Assembly: GCA_947626175.1 (NCBI GenBank) | Contig: CANQRE010000012.1 | Span: forward strand, 1 to 20,929 | Reading direction: 5' to 3' | From: an uncultured Clostridia bacterium | GTDB taxonomy: Bacteria > Bacillota > Clostridia > Christensenellales > UBA1242 | Length of the DNA stretch: 20,929 bases | Part shown: in pieces, positions 8,514 through 15,136 of the stretch | How the letters are laid out: each line of letters starts with the position of its first letter | Position numbering within the stretch: position 1 is the stretch's first letter | Notes under the pieces: generated by a model | What the model saw: the letters and a program-made list of their open reading frames with translations, nothing else | Told to the model about the DNA's origin: nothing | The model's database searches: none | Position numbers and translations under genes: made by a program

Positions 8514-8542
8514 ATTATAACAAAATAAAATGCAAAAAACAA
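8514..8542 (-). promoter_or_regulatory. Promoter for the 855-aa membrane protein gene
   Basis: On the minus strand a perfect -10 TATAAT (8514-8519) lies 17 nt from a -35-like TTGTTT (8537-8542), about 35 bases before the start codon. It diverges from the tRNA-Ala promoter about 125 bp away. Confidence 0.65.
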
Positions 8543-8666
8543 CAGATTTTTCATGTTGTAAAATCAAGAGTTTTTAAAAATAAGCTTCAAATTTTTAAAT
8601 TTATTTTTTTGAAAAGATAAAAAAAAGAAAGAAATATGCAATTTTTGAAAATTTTTGCAAAATTTG

Positions 8667-8695
8667 TTGACAACAAATCAAATTTATGATATATT
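8667..8695 (+). promoter_or_regulatory. Promoter of the tRNA-Ala gene
   Basis: Perfect -35 TTGACA (8667-8672), 17-nt spacer, -10 TATATT (8690-8695) with an extended TGA just before it. The first base of the tRNA is 14 nt after the -10 box, so the precursor leader is only a few nucleotides long. The upstream flank (8571-8666) is A/T tracts. Confidence 0.88.
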
Positions 8696-8708
8696 TACAA
8701 AGCACTAT

Positions 8709-8785
8709 GGGGGATTAGCTCAGCTGGCTAGAGCGCCTGCCTTGCAAGCAGGAGGTCATCGGTTCGATTCCGATATTCTCCACCA
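8709..8785 (+). tRNA. tRNA-Ala (anticodon TGC), CCA encoded
   Basis: The 77-nt sequence folds as a full cloverleaf. The acceptor arm GGGGGAT pairs with ATTCTCC and includes the G3:U70 wobble pair that marks alanine tRNAs. The anticodon stem CCTGC/GCAGG encloses loop CTTGCAA, giving anticodon TGC. The T arm is ATCGG-TTCGATT-CCGAT, and the discriminator A is followed by an encoded CCA (8783-8785). In many bacteria this tRNA sits in the 16S-23S spacer. Here it is a single-gene unit with its own promoter and terminator. Confidence 0.98.
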
Positions 8786-8793
8786 AAACAAAT

Positions 8794-8831
8794 TGACCGG
8801 AGACAATGGTTTCATTCTCCGGTCATTTTTT
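8794..8831 (+). terminator. Rho-independent terminator of tRNA-Ala
   Basis: Stem TGACCGGAGA (8794-8803) with TCTCCGGTCA (8816-8825), 12-nt loop, followed by TTTTTT. It begins eight bases after the CCA end of the tRNA. Confidence 0.93.
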
Positions 8832-9015
8832 ATGTAATTGCTTTTTCAATAAAAATATTCGCCTAATCCGTTTTGCTTTGCTTTTTCACGCAAACATTTT
8901 GTTCAAAACAAACATGTTTTTTACAAAAACTTTGATTGCCCTTTAATTTAAAAACTTGTTTTTTTGTTAGCTTTGATTTTGTTTAAAAACTTTGTGGGCA
9001 GCCATTTTATGGCAA

Positions 9016-9046
9016 AAAAAAATCTCGGAATATCCGAGATTTTTTT
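9016..9046 (-). terminator. Rho-independent terminator after the 583-aa protein gene
   Basis: Stem built on ATCTCGGA/TCCGAGAT with A/T extensions (9016-9029 with 9033-9046) and a 3-nt loop, followed by a T run on the minus strand. It directly abuts the TAA stop at 9048-9050. Its mirrored A and T tracts could also stop plus-strand transcription coming from the tRNA side. Confidence 0.92.
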
Positions 9047-9047
9047 G

Positions 9048-10799
9048 TTACGCGTTAGGTCCTTCAAGTTCCGCGCTGCTAATTTTAGTTCCGTCTGGGA
9101 AAACAATATCATATTCTGTGGAAGTTACAACACCTGGAAGTGGTGTGTGAGCAACTTGAACATCTGCTCCTGCTGATCCAGTGATTGTGTTTCCTGGAAG
9201 TTCTGGCATTTCCAAGGTTGGGTTTGCTATTGCTTCAATAGCTTGAATTGCAACTTCTTTTGAAGCATTTGCAACACTTGCAAAGTTATTAACAACAATT
9301 GTCACATGGTCTTTTTCTGTTGTTCCATGTTCTTCAAAATCAACCGTAACTTTGTTTCCTCTGTCACCGTGTTTGTTTGTAACGCTTACAAAGCATTCAC
9401 CATTTTCCAATTCTTCGCCAGCAAGTTCTTCACATTTGTCGATGATTGCATCTCTTGCAACTTCATCTTTGAACACGTTGTATATGCGTTCATAACGCTT
9501 TACATCTTCAGAGTTGATTGGATTGTTTTTAAGACGGTTAACAAGTCCTTCGTTGTTGGTTATTCCTTCGCCATTGATTGCAACTTTAAGCATATAGTCT
9601 GTTGCTTCGCCTTCATTTTTGACAAGGAAGCGCACATATTGCTTGTCACCTTCTGTTGTGATTTTTCCATAAACATTTTGAATCACAGCATTTGAGTTTG
9701 TTCCAAGGAAACTGCCAAGGCTTTCTTTGATTTGTTGACGTTGTTCATCATTAAGTTCAGCGAAATCTTGTTTCGTTTCTTCAGCAATTGGAGACACTTC
9801 AAATTTTTTATTTAGGTCACCTGCTTTTTTCATCGCAGTTTTTATAGCTGCTTTCTGAATAAGGTCTTTATGTGCAACATCAGCAGTCAAACGTTCTTGA
9901 GCATATTCGTTAAAGGCTGTTGCAAACTCTTCATTGTTTTTAATTTGTTCAGCTGTTACGCCTCTTTCTTCTAAGAATGCAACCAAATAGTCAGACAAAC
10001 GTTGATTTAACATATCGCTTGCTATGTTTTTGTAGGCATCATGTCCGGCGCCAATTCCAATGCCACTCAAAACGATAGCCGCAAGTGGTATTCCAATTCC
10101 AAGAGCAAGTTTTACACTCTTGAGCAGTGGTTGGTGTTGTGGCTTTTGCTTTGGTTCTTCCACGTCTGGATCTTCTTCATTTATGATGCCAACAGTTGAA
10201 ATACCTTTCTTTGCTTTTTTCTCTTTTGCGGCAGCTTTTGCAGCAGCTTTTTCATCTGCTTTAGCTTTTGCTTCAGTTTGTGCTTTGGCCCTTGCAGCAA
10301 GAGCAGTTGCTATTGCTTCAGGAGCATAGCCTTGTGTCATATATATATTCTCCAAGCTGCTGTCATCCATTTTGCTGTCGGCAACAATCCTTGTAAGAAT
10401 GTTTGATTGAGTTGCAACAGGCCTTTTGCTAAGCACTCTGTCAATAACTTCATCACTGATTTTTTGAGATTTATAAAATTTCTTGATTGTTTGGTTGCCT
10501 AAATAATCCCAGCCTGTTTGCAAAGCCTTTATTTTTCCTGCTCCATCTGGACCGCAATAAATACGAACCTTAAGTTCTTTTTCTATCCTTGCTGCAACTT
10601 TTTCATCTTTAATGCGCTTTTTTTCAGCCTTCCAAGCGTCCTTCATGCAGTCAATAAGTTCCTTGTTTTCTGCTTCAGCTTGAGCTTGAAGCTCAGCCAA
10701 CTTGTCATCTCCAAAAAAGTCAGCATGTTTGGCCAAAAACTTTTTTTCTTCTTCTGACATGCTAGACAAACCAAGTGTTGATGTTGATCCTGTAGGCAT
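9048..10799 (-). CDS. Single-pass membrane protein of unknown function (583 aa)
   Basis: I do not recognise the family. The chosen start (10799) follows AAGGAGGGTTTTAAA. An ATG 14 codons upstream lies beyond the predicted transcription start, next to the -10 box, so it cannot be used from this promoter. Residues 1-160 are charged and helical. Residues 163-200 are a low-complexity Ala/Lys/Glu stretch, probably coiled coil. Residues 201-227 are an acidic, Pro-rich linker. One membrane segment spans about 228-252 (GIGIPLAAIVLSGIGIG), preceded by a basic residue. The remaining 330 residues are soluble. Positive-inside rules suggest a cytoplasmic N-terminal part and an exposed C-terminal domain, ending in a short Pro/Thr/Ser-rich tail. 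It faces the same way as the three membrane paralogs, across the tRNA gene, and may belong with them, but only proximity supports this. The promoter is perfect consensus, so expression is probably high. Confidence 0.85.
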   Translation of the reverse strand: MPTGSTSTLGLSSMSEEEKKFLAKHADFFGDDKLAELQAQAEAENKELIDCMKDAWKAEKKRIKDEKVAARIEKELKVRIYCGPDGAGKIKALQTGWDYLGNQTIKKFYKSQKISDEVIDRVLSKRPVATQSNILTRIVADSKMDDSSLENIYMTQGYAPEAIATALAARAKAQTEAKAKADEKAAAKAAAKEKKAKKGISTVGIINEEDPDVEEPKQKPQHQPLLKSVKLALGIGIPLAAIVLSGIGIGAGHDAYKNIASDMLNQRLSDYLVAFLEERGVTAEQIKNNEEFATAFNEYAQERLTADVAHKDLIQKAAIKTAMKKAGDLNKKFEVSPIAEETKQDFAELNDEQRQQIKESLGSFLGTNSNAVIQNVYGKITTEGDKQYVRFLVKNEGEATDYMLKVAINGEGITNNEGLVNRLKNNPINSEDVKRYERIYNVFKDEVARDAIIDKCEELAGEELENGECFVSVTNKHGDRGNKVTVDFEEHGTTEKDHVTIVVNNFASVANASKEVAIQAIEAIANPTLEMPELPGNTITGSAGADVQVAHTPLPGVVTSTEYDIVFPDGTKISSAELEGPNA

Positions 10800-10829
10800 T
10801 TTAAAACCCTCCTTTTTATTTACGACTCT

Positions 10830-10858
10830 ATTATAACTCAAACGATTCCATTTGTCAA
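10830..10858 (-). promoter_or_regulatory. Perfect consensus promoter for the 583-aa protein gene
   Basis: On the minus strand TTGACA (10853-10858), a 17-nt spacer and TATAAT (10830-10835) match the sigma-A consensus exactly. The predicted start near 10823 leaves a leader of about 24 nt containing an AGGAGG ribosome site. It sits 10 bp after the stop of the HD-domain gene. Confidence 0.92.
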
Positions 10859-10868
10859 TAGGGTTTTT

Positions 10869-11459
10869 TTAAGAATTTTCATCTAAATATGTCGCTTCCA
10901 TATCGGCTATATGGAACAGCAGTGCAACTGGGTGAGCGTAAAACACAGCCGACAAACCCCAATAACCGCCTTTGACCCTGCAATCCGCATTTCCCATATG
11001 CCAATTGATTGCCATTGCTTCTTCCCTGGTAAGTTTCATAAATGAACTTAAAATATACACGCTTTTTTCGCCGTGGCCATAAGGAAGAGCTTCATCAAAT
11101 TTGTAACATGGCACTTTTTGCCAAACCCCATCGTCATCCTTAACATTTTTAAAGCTTTCCTGATAACAATCAACTTTGCACACATCATGCAACAACGCAA
11201 TGATTGCAGCGCTTTCTTTTGAAAGTGTTTTGTCCCAGTTTTTGCCATATTCGTTTTCAAGCAACTTTACAAACCTTTTGTAAACAAACACCGAATGCAT
11301 GCAAAGTCCGCCCTTGAATGAACTGTGGCGATTGGTTGAAGCTGGTGCGGTGAAAAAATCACTCCTTTCAAGCCACTCCAAAAGTTTGTCGCTGCCATCA
11401 CGTTCTATGTTGTCATAAAATATCTCTAAAAATTCCTGTTTAAAATCGTTTTCTTCCAT
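10869..11459 (-). CDS. HD-domain metal-dependent hydrolase
   Basis: This 196-residue soluble protein has the HD superfamily metal-ligand order: His55 (CMHSVF), His91-Asp92 (LLHDVCK), His129 (YGHGEKS), His154 (NWHMG) and Asp186 (HIADMEA). HD proteins bind divalent metals and are mostly phosphohydrolases acting on nucleotides or phosphodiesters. The substrate here cannot be told from sequence. The length fits a stand-alone domain without fused sensor or synthetase parts. The start follows a moderate ribosome site (AAAGGGA, about 12 nt upstream) and a promoter of its own. No terminator separates it from the 583-aa gene downstream, but that gene has its own strong promoter. Confidence 0.88.
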   Translation of the reverse strand: MEENDFKQEFLEIFYDNIERDGSDKLLEWLERSDFFTAPASTNRHSSFKGGLCMHSVFVYKRFVKLLENEYGKNWDKTLSKESAAIIALLHDVCKVDCYQESFKNVKDDDGVWQKVPCYKFDEALPYGHGEKSVYILSSFMKLTREEAMAINWHMGNADCRVKGGYWGLSAVFYAHPVALLFHIADMEATYLDENS

Positions 11460-11490
11460 TTTTTTTGTTTCCCTTTTTCTCTTACATATG

Positions 11491-11519
11491 ATTTTAATCC
11501 TTTTTCTTTAATTTTTCAA
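11491..11519 (-). promoter_or_regulatory. Promoter for the HD-domain hydrolase gene
   Basis: On the minus strand TTGAAA (11514-11519) and TAAAAT (11491-11496) are separated by 17 nt. The predicted start near 11484 gives a leader of about 25 nt carrying the AAAGGGA site. Confidence 0.75.
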
Positions 11520-11566
11520 GCGAAGCAAACAATTTTATGAAAATTATTATATATATATTACTGTAT

Positions 11567-11728
11567 ATGAAAGAAATGTCACCAACTGAAATGTTATATC
11601 TTTCTTCCGCCATTGCAATTGAGCTTTGCAAGAACAAATCGCCAGCCGAAATTGCTCAGTTAAAATCGCTTTTATGGAGCGTTTATTGTGCAATTGGCTC
11701 ATTTTGTGCTTTTTCTGAGCAAGATTAA
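11567..11728 (+). CDS. Small hypothetical protein (about 53 aa), possibly DUF6774-like
   Basis: A short plus-strand frame encodes about 53 residues with a helical hydrophobic profile (YLSSAIAIELCKNKSPAEIAQ, then a Trp/Cys-rich second helix). From memory the pattern (two helices joined by a KSPAEI-like turn, spacing of small and aliphatic residues) resembles the small Clostridial family DUF6774, but this needs a profile search. The frame opens earlier at 11537. The extra ten residues come from an AT-repeat stretch that looks more like promoter sequence: TATATT at 11554-11559 lies 7 nt before the ATG at 11567. There is no ribosome site before any candidate start. It ends in a 4-bp tail-to-tail overlap with rsmA. 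Confidence 0.55.
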   Translation: MKEMSPTEMLYLSSAIAIELCKNKSPAEIAQLKSLLWSVYCAIGSFCAFSEQD

Positions 11729-12507
11729 ATCAGCCCTTGTTTTTCAAGTTTTTTTGCCAGTTCAACAAAGTCATCCTTTCCAAATTCCTCCGCCCTTTTT
11801 GAAAAATCAAAGTCAATTTTGCTTAAGCTATCTTTTGAAATATTAAGATTAGAACACAAATTGTTTAAAAGCGTTTTTCTTCTCATTCCAAAGCTTGCCT
11901 TCAAAACTTTGAAAAATTTTTCCTCATCATATTTTGTTTTGTTGATATCCAGTCGCACAATGCACGAATCAACATCTGGCGAAGGCGTGAACATGTGCCT
12001 TGGCACTTTTCGAAGGATTTTTGCTCCCCCAAAAAATGCACAGCTTGCCGACAAAAGCCCATATGCCTTTTGTTTTGGCAAGGCCACCATTCTTTCGCCG
12101 ACTTCCTTTTGCACCATAACTGTTAGCGATGTCAACTTTTTGCTTTCCAAAAATTTGAATATGATTGGCGAAGTGATGTAATATGGCAAATTTGCAACAA
12201 GCTTGTAAGAGCTTGAAAAATCCTTTTCAATTTCAACTAAATCTTTTTTTAAGGCATCTTCAAAATGCAATATCAAATTTTTGTTGTCAAGTTTTGAAAG
12301 CGGCTGCTTTAAGTCCAAATCTATTTCATATGCCACAACTTTTTTTGCCACCTGACAAAGTTGCTGCGTCAGTGCCCCAAATCCCGCACCTATTTCAAGC
12401 ACTTCGTCCTGTTTTGTTATTCCGGCATCGGCGCAAATTGAGCAAAGCAAATTTTTGTCCGTTAAAAAATTTTGGCCAAACTTTTTTTTCGCAACGTAAT
12501 CGTTCAT
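11725..12507 (-). CDS. rsmA: 16S rRNA (adenine1518-N6/adenine1519-N6) dimethyltransferase RsmA
   Basis: This 260-residue protein has the hallmarks of RsmA/KsgA: the N-terminal KKFGQNFL box (8-15), the SAM-binding loop EIGAGFGALT (38-47), the acidic DAL motif (84-86) and the catalytic NLPYY motif (106-110). It dimethylates two adjacent adenines in the 3'-terminal helix of 16S rRNA late in 30S assembly, using S-adenosylmethionine. The length is normal for the family. Its ATG overlaps the tatD stop (ATGA, 12504-12507) and has an AAAGGA site 10 nt upstream inside tatD, so the two genes are translationally coupled. In many Bacillota rnmV (RNase M5) lies between tatD and rsmA; here it is absent. 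Confidence 0.97.
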   Translation of the reverse strand: MNDYVAKKKFGQNFLTDKNLLCSICADAGITKQDEVLEIGAGFGALTQQLCQVAKKVVAYEIDLDLKQPLSKLDNKNLILHFEDALKKDLVEIEKDFSSSYKLVANLPYYITSPIIFKFLESKKLTSLTVMVQKEVGERMVALPKQKAYGLLSASCAFFGGAKILRKVPRHMFTPSPDVDSCIVRLDINKTKYDEEKFFKVLKASFGMRRKTLLNNLCSNLNISKDSLSKIDFDFSKRAEEFGKDDFVELAKKLEKQGLI

Positions 12508-13259
12508 ATTTTAAAAATCCTTTTTGCGTTCATTGATGTTTGCAAAGCAACTTTTTGAACGCTTTCATTTTTTATCTCGGCAATTTTTTCAGCAATAAAA
12601 ACAATGTTTTTTGGCTCGTTTTCGCTTCCCCGAACAGGCTCTGGCGATAAATAAGGGCTGTCGGTTTCCAAAAGTATGTTTTCAAGCGGCAAAAACTTGA
12701 TCACTTCCCTTGTTTGCTCTGATTTTTTGAATGTGCAAATTCCCCCAAAGGTGAAATCTAGTCCTAATTTCATAATTTTTTTTGCCTGCTGAACATCTCC
12801 TCCAAAGCAATGCACAACGCCGCCGGAGCGAATATGATTTTTTTGTTGAGTCAAAATTTTCAAGGCATCGTCCATTGCGTCACGGATATGCACAACAATT
12901 GGAAGCGAAAGCGAATTTGCAATTTCAATTTGCCTTTCAAAAGCATATTTTTGCAACTGCTTGTTTTCGCCACCAAAATGATAATCAAGGCCAATTTCGC
13001 CAATCGCCAAAACCTTTTTATGCTTGGCAAAGTTAATCAAAAGCTCTTCTTCTTTTCGCCCAAACTGCTTGATGTCTTCTGGATGAAAGCCAACACAAGC
13101 AAAAACATTTGGAAACTTTGATGCAATTTCAACCGACTGCTTGATTGACTCTTCATTTGTTGAAGGACAAACAATAAAGTCAACAAGCGCATTTTTTGCC
13201 CTTTCAATTGCATTTTGATAATCCAAACAATAAAGATGAGCGTGCGAATCAATAAACAT
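12504..13259 (-). CDS. tatD: TatD family metal-dependent DNase/hydrolase
   Basis: This 251-residue TIM-barrel hydrolase has all the TatD metal ligands: DSHAHL (His6, His8), GEIGLDYH (Glu88), VVHIRDA (His124), VVHCFGG (His150) and LETDSPYL (Asp200). TatD proteins are cytoplasmic nucleases with 3'-5' exonuclease activity linked to DNA repair and DNA turnover. They do not form part of the Tat translocase. Gene length and motif spacing are normal. It is the first gene of the tatD-rsmA pair. No ribosome site precedes the ATG. The promoter lies so close that transcription should begin at or next to the start codon, pointing to a leaderless mRNA. Confidence 0.96.
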   Translation of the reverse strand: MFIDSHAHLYCLDYQNAIERAKNALVDFIVCPSTNEESIKQSVEIASKFPNVFACVGFHPEDIKQFGRKEEELLINFAKHKKVLAIGEIGLDYHFGGENKQLQKYAFERQIEIANSLSLPIVVHIRDAMDDALKILTQQKNHIRSGGVVHCFGGDVQQAKKIMKLGLDFTFGGICTFKKSEQTREVIKFLPLENILLETDSPYLSPEPVRGSENEPKNIVFIAEKIAEIKNESVQKVALQTSMNAKRIFKI

Positions 13260-13265
13260 ATTTTG

Positions 13266-13294
13266 AGCCTAGCACAAACATGGCGTTTTGTCAA
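13266..13294 (-). promoter_or_regulatory. tatD promoter, predicted leaderless
   Basis: On the minus strand TTGACA (13289-13294), a 17-nt spacer and TAGGCT (13266-13271). Only 6 nt separate the -10 box from the ATG at 13259, so the expected start site is the A of the ATG. There is no room for a ribosome site. Confidence 0.75.
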
Positions 13295-13313
13295 GAAATA
13301 TACGGCAAAGTCA

Positions 13314-13319
13314 TATATT
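13314..13319 (+). promoter_or_regulatory. Possible spmA -10 box, predicted leaderless
   Basis: TATATT lies 6 nt before the spmA ATG, the same distance as in the divergent tatD gene. A TTGTCA (13288-13293) overlaps the tatD -35 box, but its spacer to TATATT would be 20 nt, so the -35 assignment is weak. No ribosome site precedes the spmA ATG. The whole tatD-spmA gap is 66 bp. Confidence 0.4.
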
Positions 13320-13325
13320 ATTGCT

Positions 13326-13910
13326 ATGAACAAAATTTGGCTTTTAATGATGCTTGTTTCGCTTGTTGTGCTGCTTTTCACCGGCCCTGCTGGCGCAATG
13401 GACGAAATGATTGCTGCCTCAGCAAGCGCGCTTGAACTTTGCATTGAACTGTGCGCAGTTTATGCCGTTTGGCTGGGACTGCTTGAAATTGTTGAAGCAA
13501 CAGGCCTAAGCAAAAAACTTGCCCACCTTTTAAGACCAATTATAAAAAAACTTTTCAGGGTTGACAATGAAGAAGTTGAAAAAATGATCGCCCTTAACAT
13601 GTCAGCAAACATGCTTGGGCTTGGAAACGCCGCAACGCCAATGGGAATCAAAGCAATGCAGGCGCTTGACAAAGGAAGCGAAAAAGCCACTTTTCCAATG
13701 ATTATGCTCATTGTTGTCAACGCAACATCAATTCAACTTTTGCCAAGCACTGTGATAGGCCTTAGGTCAAATGCTGGCAGCACAGATGCCGCCGACATTA
13801 TTTTGCCAACTTTGCTTGCAACAATTGTGACAACGATTTGCGGAATATTTTTTGTGCTTTTGTGCGACTTTGTTTCAAAAAAATTTAAAAAAGGGAGAAA
13901 AAGCAAATGA
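13326..13910 (+). CDS. spmA: Spore maturation protein A (SpmA), nucleoside-recognition domain membrane protein
   Basis: This 194-residue membrane protein matches SpmA over its full length. It has a hydrophobic N-terminus, a second membrane helix near CAVYAVWLGLLEIVE, the signature NMSANMLGLGNAATPMGIKAM, and a C-terminal membrane segment followed by a basic tail. In Bacillus and Clostridium, SpmA and SpmB are needed for full dehydration of the spore core. The family carries the Gate (nucleoside-recognition) domain seen in transporters. The ATG at 13326 is chosen because it aligns with known SpmA starts. An upstream extension would run antisense through the tatD start. The frame overlaps spmB by 4 bp (ATGA), so the pair is coupled. 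Confidence 0.94.
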   Translation: MNKIWLLMMLVSLVVLLFTGPAGAMDEMIAASASALELCIELCAVYAVWLGLLEIVEATGLSKKLAHLLRPIIKKLFRVDNEEVEKMIALNMSANMLGLGNAATPMGIKAMQALDKGSEKATFPMIMLIVVNATSIQLLPSTVIGLRSNAGSTDAADIILPTLLATIVTTICGIFFVLLCDFVSKKFKKGRKSK

Positions 13911-14413
13911 GCATTTACATTCTCCCCGTTTTGTTTGTGGCTTTATTTTTGTATGGCTTTTTTAAAAAAATAAACACCTATGACACTTTTGTCAAAGGTG
14001 CAAAAGGCGCAATTGAACTTACCATTAGCATTTTTCCATACATTGCTTGCATAATGATTGCCGTTGCTCTTTTAAGAGTCAGTGGAGTGACAGAATTTTT
14101 GGCAAAACTGTTGACGCCTGTTTTCAAATTTTTGGGCATTCCCCCCGAGCTATGCGAACTTGTTTTGCTTCGGCCATTCACAGGCTCTGGATCATATGCT
14201 TTGTTAAATGATGTTTTCACACAATTTGGGCCTGACAGCTATATTTCACGTTGTGCGTGCGTGATCATGGGCTGCAGCGAAACAATTTTTTATGTTGCCA
14301 CAGTTTATTTTTCACAAACAAAAGTCAAAAAACTATTATATGCCATTCCGTGCGCACTGCTCGCATCAATTTTTGGAGCGATTGTGGGGTGTTTGCTTTG
14401 CAGGGTTATGTAA
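13907..14413 (+). CDS. spmB: Spore maturation protein B (SpmB)
   Basis: This 168-residue membrane protein is the usual partner of SpmA, with conserved stretches such as FKKINTYDTFVKGAKGAIE, FPYIACIMIAVALLR, LLRPFTGSGSYALL and GCSETIFYVATVYF. It has about four membrane segments. It works with SpmA in spore core dehydration and heat resistance in endospore formers, so its presence suggests an endospore-forming ancestry or lifestyle. A good ribosome site (AAGGGAG) lies in the end of spmA, and the start overlaps the spmA stop. The last 48 bp overlap the 3' end of trmN6 on the other strand, an unusually large convergent overlap with no terminator visible. Confidence 0.95.
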   Translation: MSIYILPVLFVALFLYGFFKKINTYDTFVKGAKGAIELTISIFPYIACIMIAVALLRVSGVTEFLAKLLTPVFKFLGIPPELCELVLLRPFTGSGSYALLNDVFTQFGPDSYISRCACVIMGCSETIFYVATVYFSQTKVKKLLYAIPCALLASIFGAIVGCLLCRVM

Positions 14414-15136
14414 GGCATTAAGCTGCTGAATATATTTCCCGTCACTGTCATTTGTGACTATGTTTGGCAAAACTGTCACTCCGCTTTTTGCGCCCTTCAC
14501 AGCTTCAACAACAAACAAAATCACTTTGCCTTTGCCATTTTCTGTGAAAAACATTCTTTTTGTTTCAAGGCCGCATCTGCAAAGCTCACAAATCATTTCG
14601 CTTGACCTTGACGCATCATAAACAAAATATGCCCTTCCGCCAAACTTTAGGATTTGGCTTGCAACAAAGCAAAGTTCATTTAGACGCAAATTTTCTTCAT
14701 GCCTGGCAACCAACTTGCTGACATTTTCATTTTTTTCAGACTCCCCCTGCTTTTTATATGGCGGATTTGAAAAAACAACATCCGCATATCCTACAGGAAT
14801 ATATTTTTTAAAATTTTTCACATCGTCATTGACAAACTTCACATTTTGAATGTTGTTCAAGCTTAAACTTTTGTTTGCCATGTCAAAAAGAGGCTTTTGA
14901 ATTTCAAAGCCCAAAATGCTGCTGGCGTTTGTTTTTTTTGTGGCAAGAATTGAAATCACTCCGCTTCCTGAGCCAATTTCAACAGCTTTTTCGCCGCGTT
15001 TAATCTTTAAAAAATTTGCAAGAATAACGGCATCTGAAGTGAAGGCATACAAATTTTTGTTTTGAACAAGTTTGAGTCCTTCAAATTGAAGATCATCAAT
15101 TCTCTCGTCTTTTGTCAAATTTAACGTCTTTTTCAT
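14366..15136 (-). CDS. tRNA1(Val) (adenine37-N6)-methyltransferase-like protein (TrmN6/YabB family)
   Basis: A 256-residue class I SAM-dependent methyltransferase. ERIDDL near the N-terminus, the SAM loop EIGSGSG (53-59) and the catalytic NPPY (124-127) mark the N6-adenine methyltransferase family that contains E. coli YfiC/TrmN6 and B. subtilis YabB. The likely substrate is adenine in tRNA. The Bacillota members are less well studied, so the exact site is not certain. Start choice: ATG 15136 has AAGGA at a 5-nt spacing; ATG 15139 and the far upstream 15172 are alternatives. The gene overlaps ricT by about 41 bp, so it is the last gene of the holB-ricT-trmN6 operon. Its 3' end overlaps spmB by 48 bp. 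The C-terminal tail beyond the methyltransferase core may be poorly conserved. Confidence 0.9.
   Translation of the reverse strand: MKKTLNLTKDERIDDLQFEGLKLVQNKNLYAFTSDAVILANFLKIKRGEKAVEIGSGSGVISILATKKTNASSILGFEIQKPLFDMANKSLSLNNIQNVKFVNDDVKNFKKYIPVGYADVVFSNPPYKKQGESEKNENVSKLVARHEENLRLNELCFVASQILKFGGRAYFVYDASRSSEMICELCRCGLETKRMFFTENGKGKVILFVVEAVKGAKSGVTVLPNIVTNDSDGKYIQQLNALHNPAKQTPHNRSKN

Noticed and set aside
8709..8785. tRNA-Ala as an integration site for a mobile element carrying the membrane-protein array
   Set aside because: I see no integrase gene and no second copy of the tRNA 3' end in the window, and the tRNA has normal promoter and terminator. Nothing marks a boundary.
8832..9013. 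Possible small RNA or regulatory element between the tRNA terminator and the next terminator
   Set aside because: The 180 bp contain only AT-rich sequence with short imperfect repeats and no convincing promoter, hairpin or conserved motif.
10797..10841. Longer N-terminus of the 583-aa protein starting at 10841
   Set aside because: The extra codons begin upstream of the -10 box and predicted transcription start and have no ribosome site. The ATG at 10799 has an ideal AGGAGG site.
13215..13325. N-terminal extension of SpmA from 13215
   Set aside because: It would overlap the start of tatD on the other strand and adds a polar segment not found in SpmA as I know the family. The ATG at 13326 matches the expected start.
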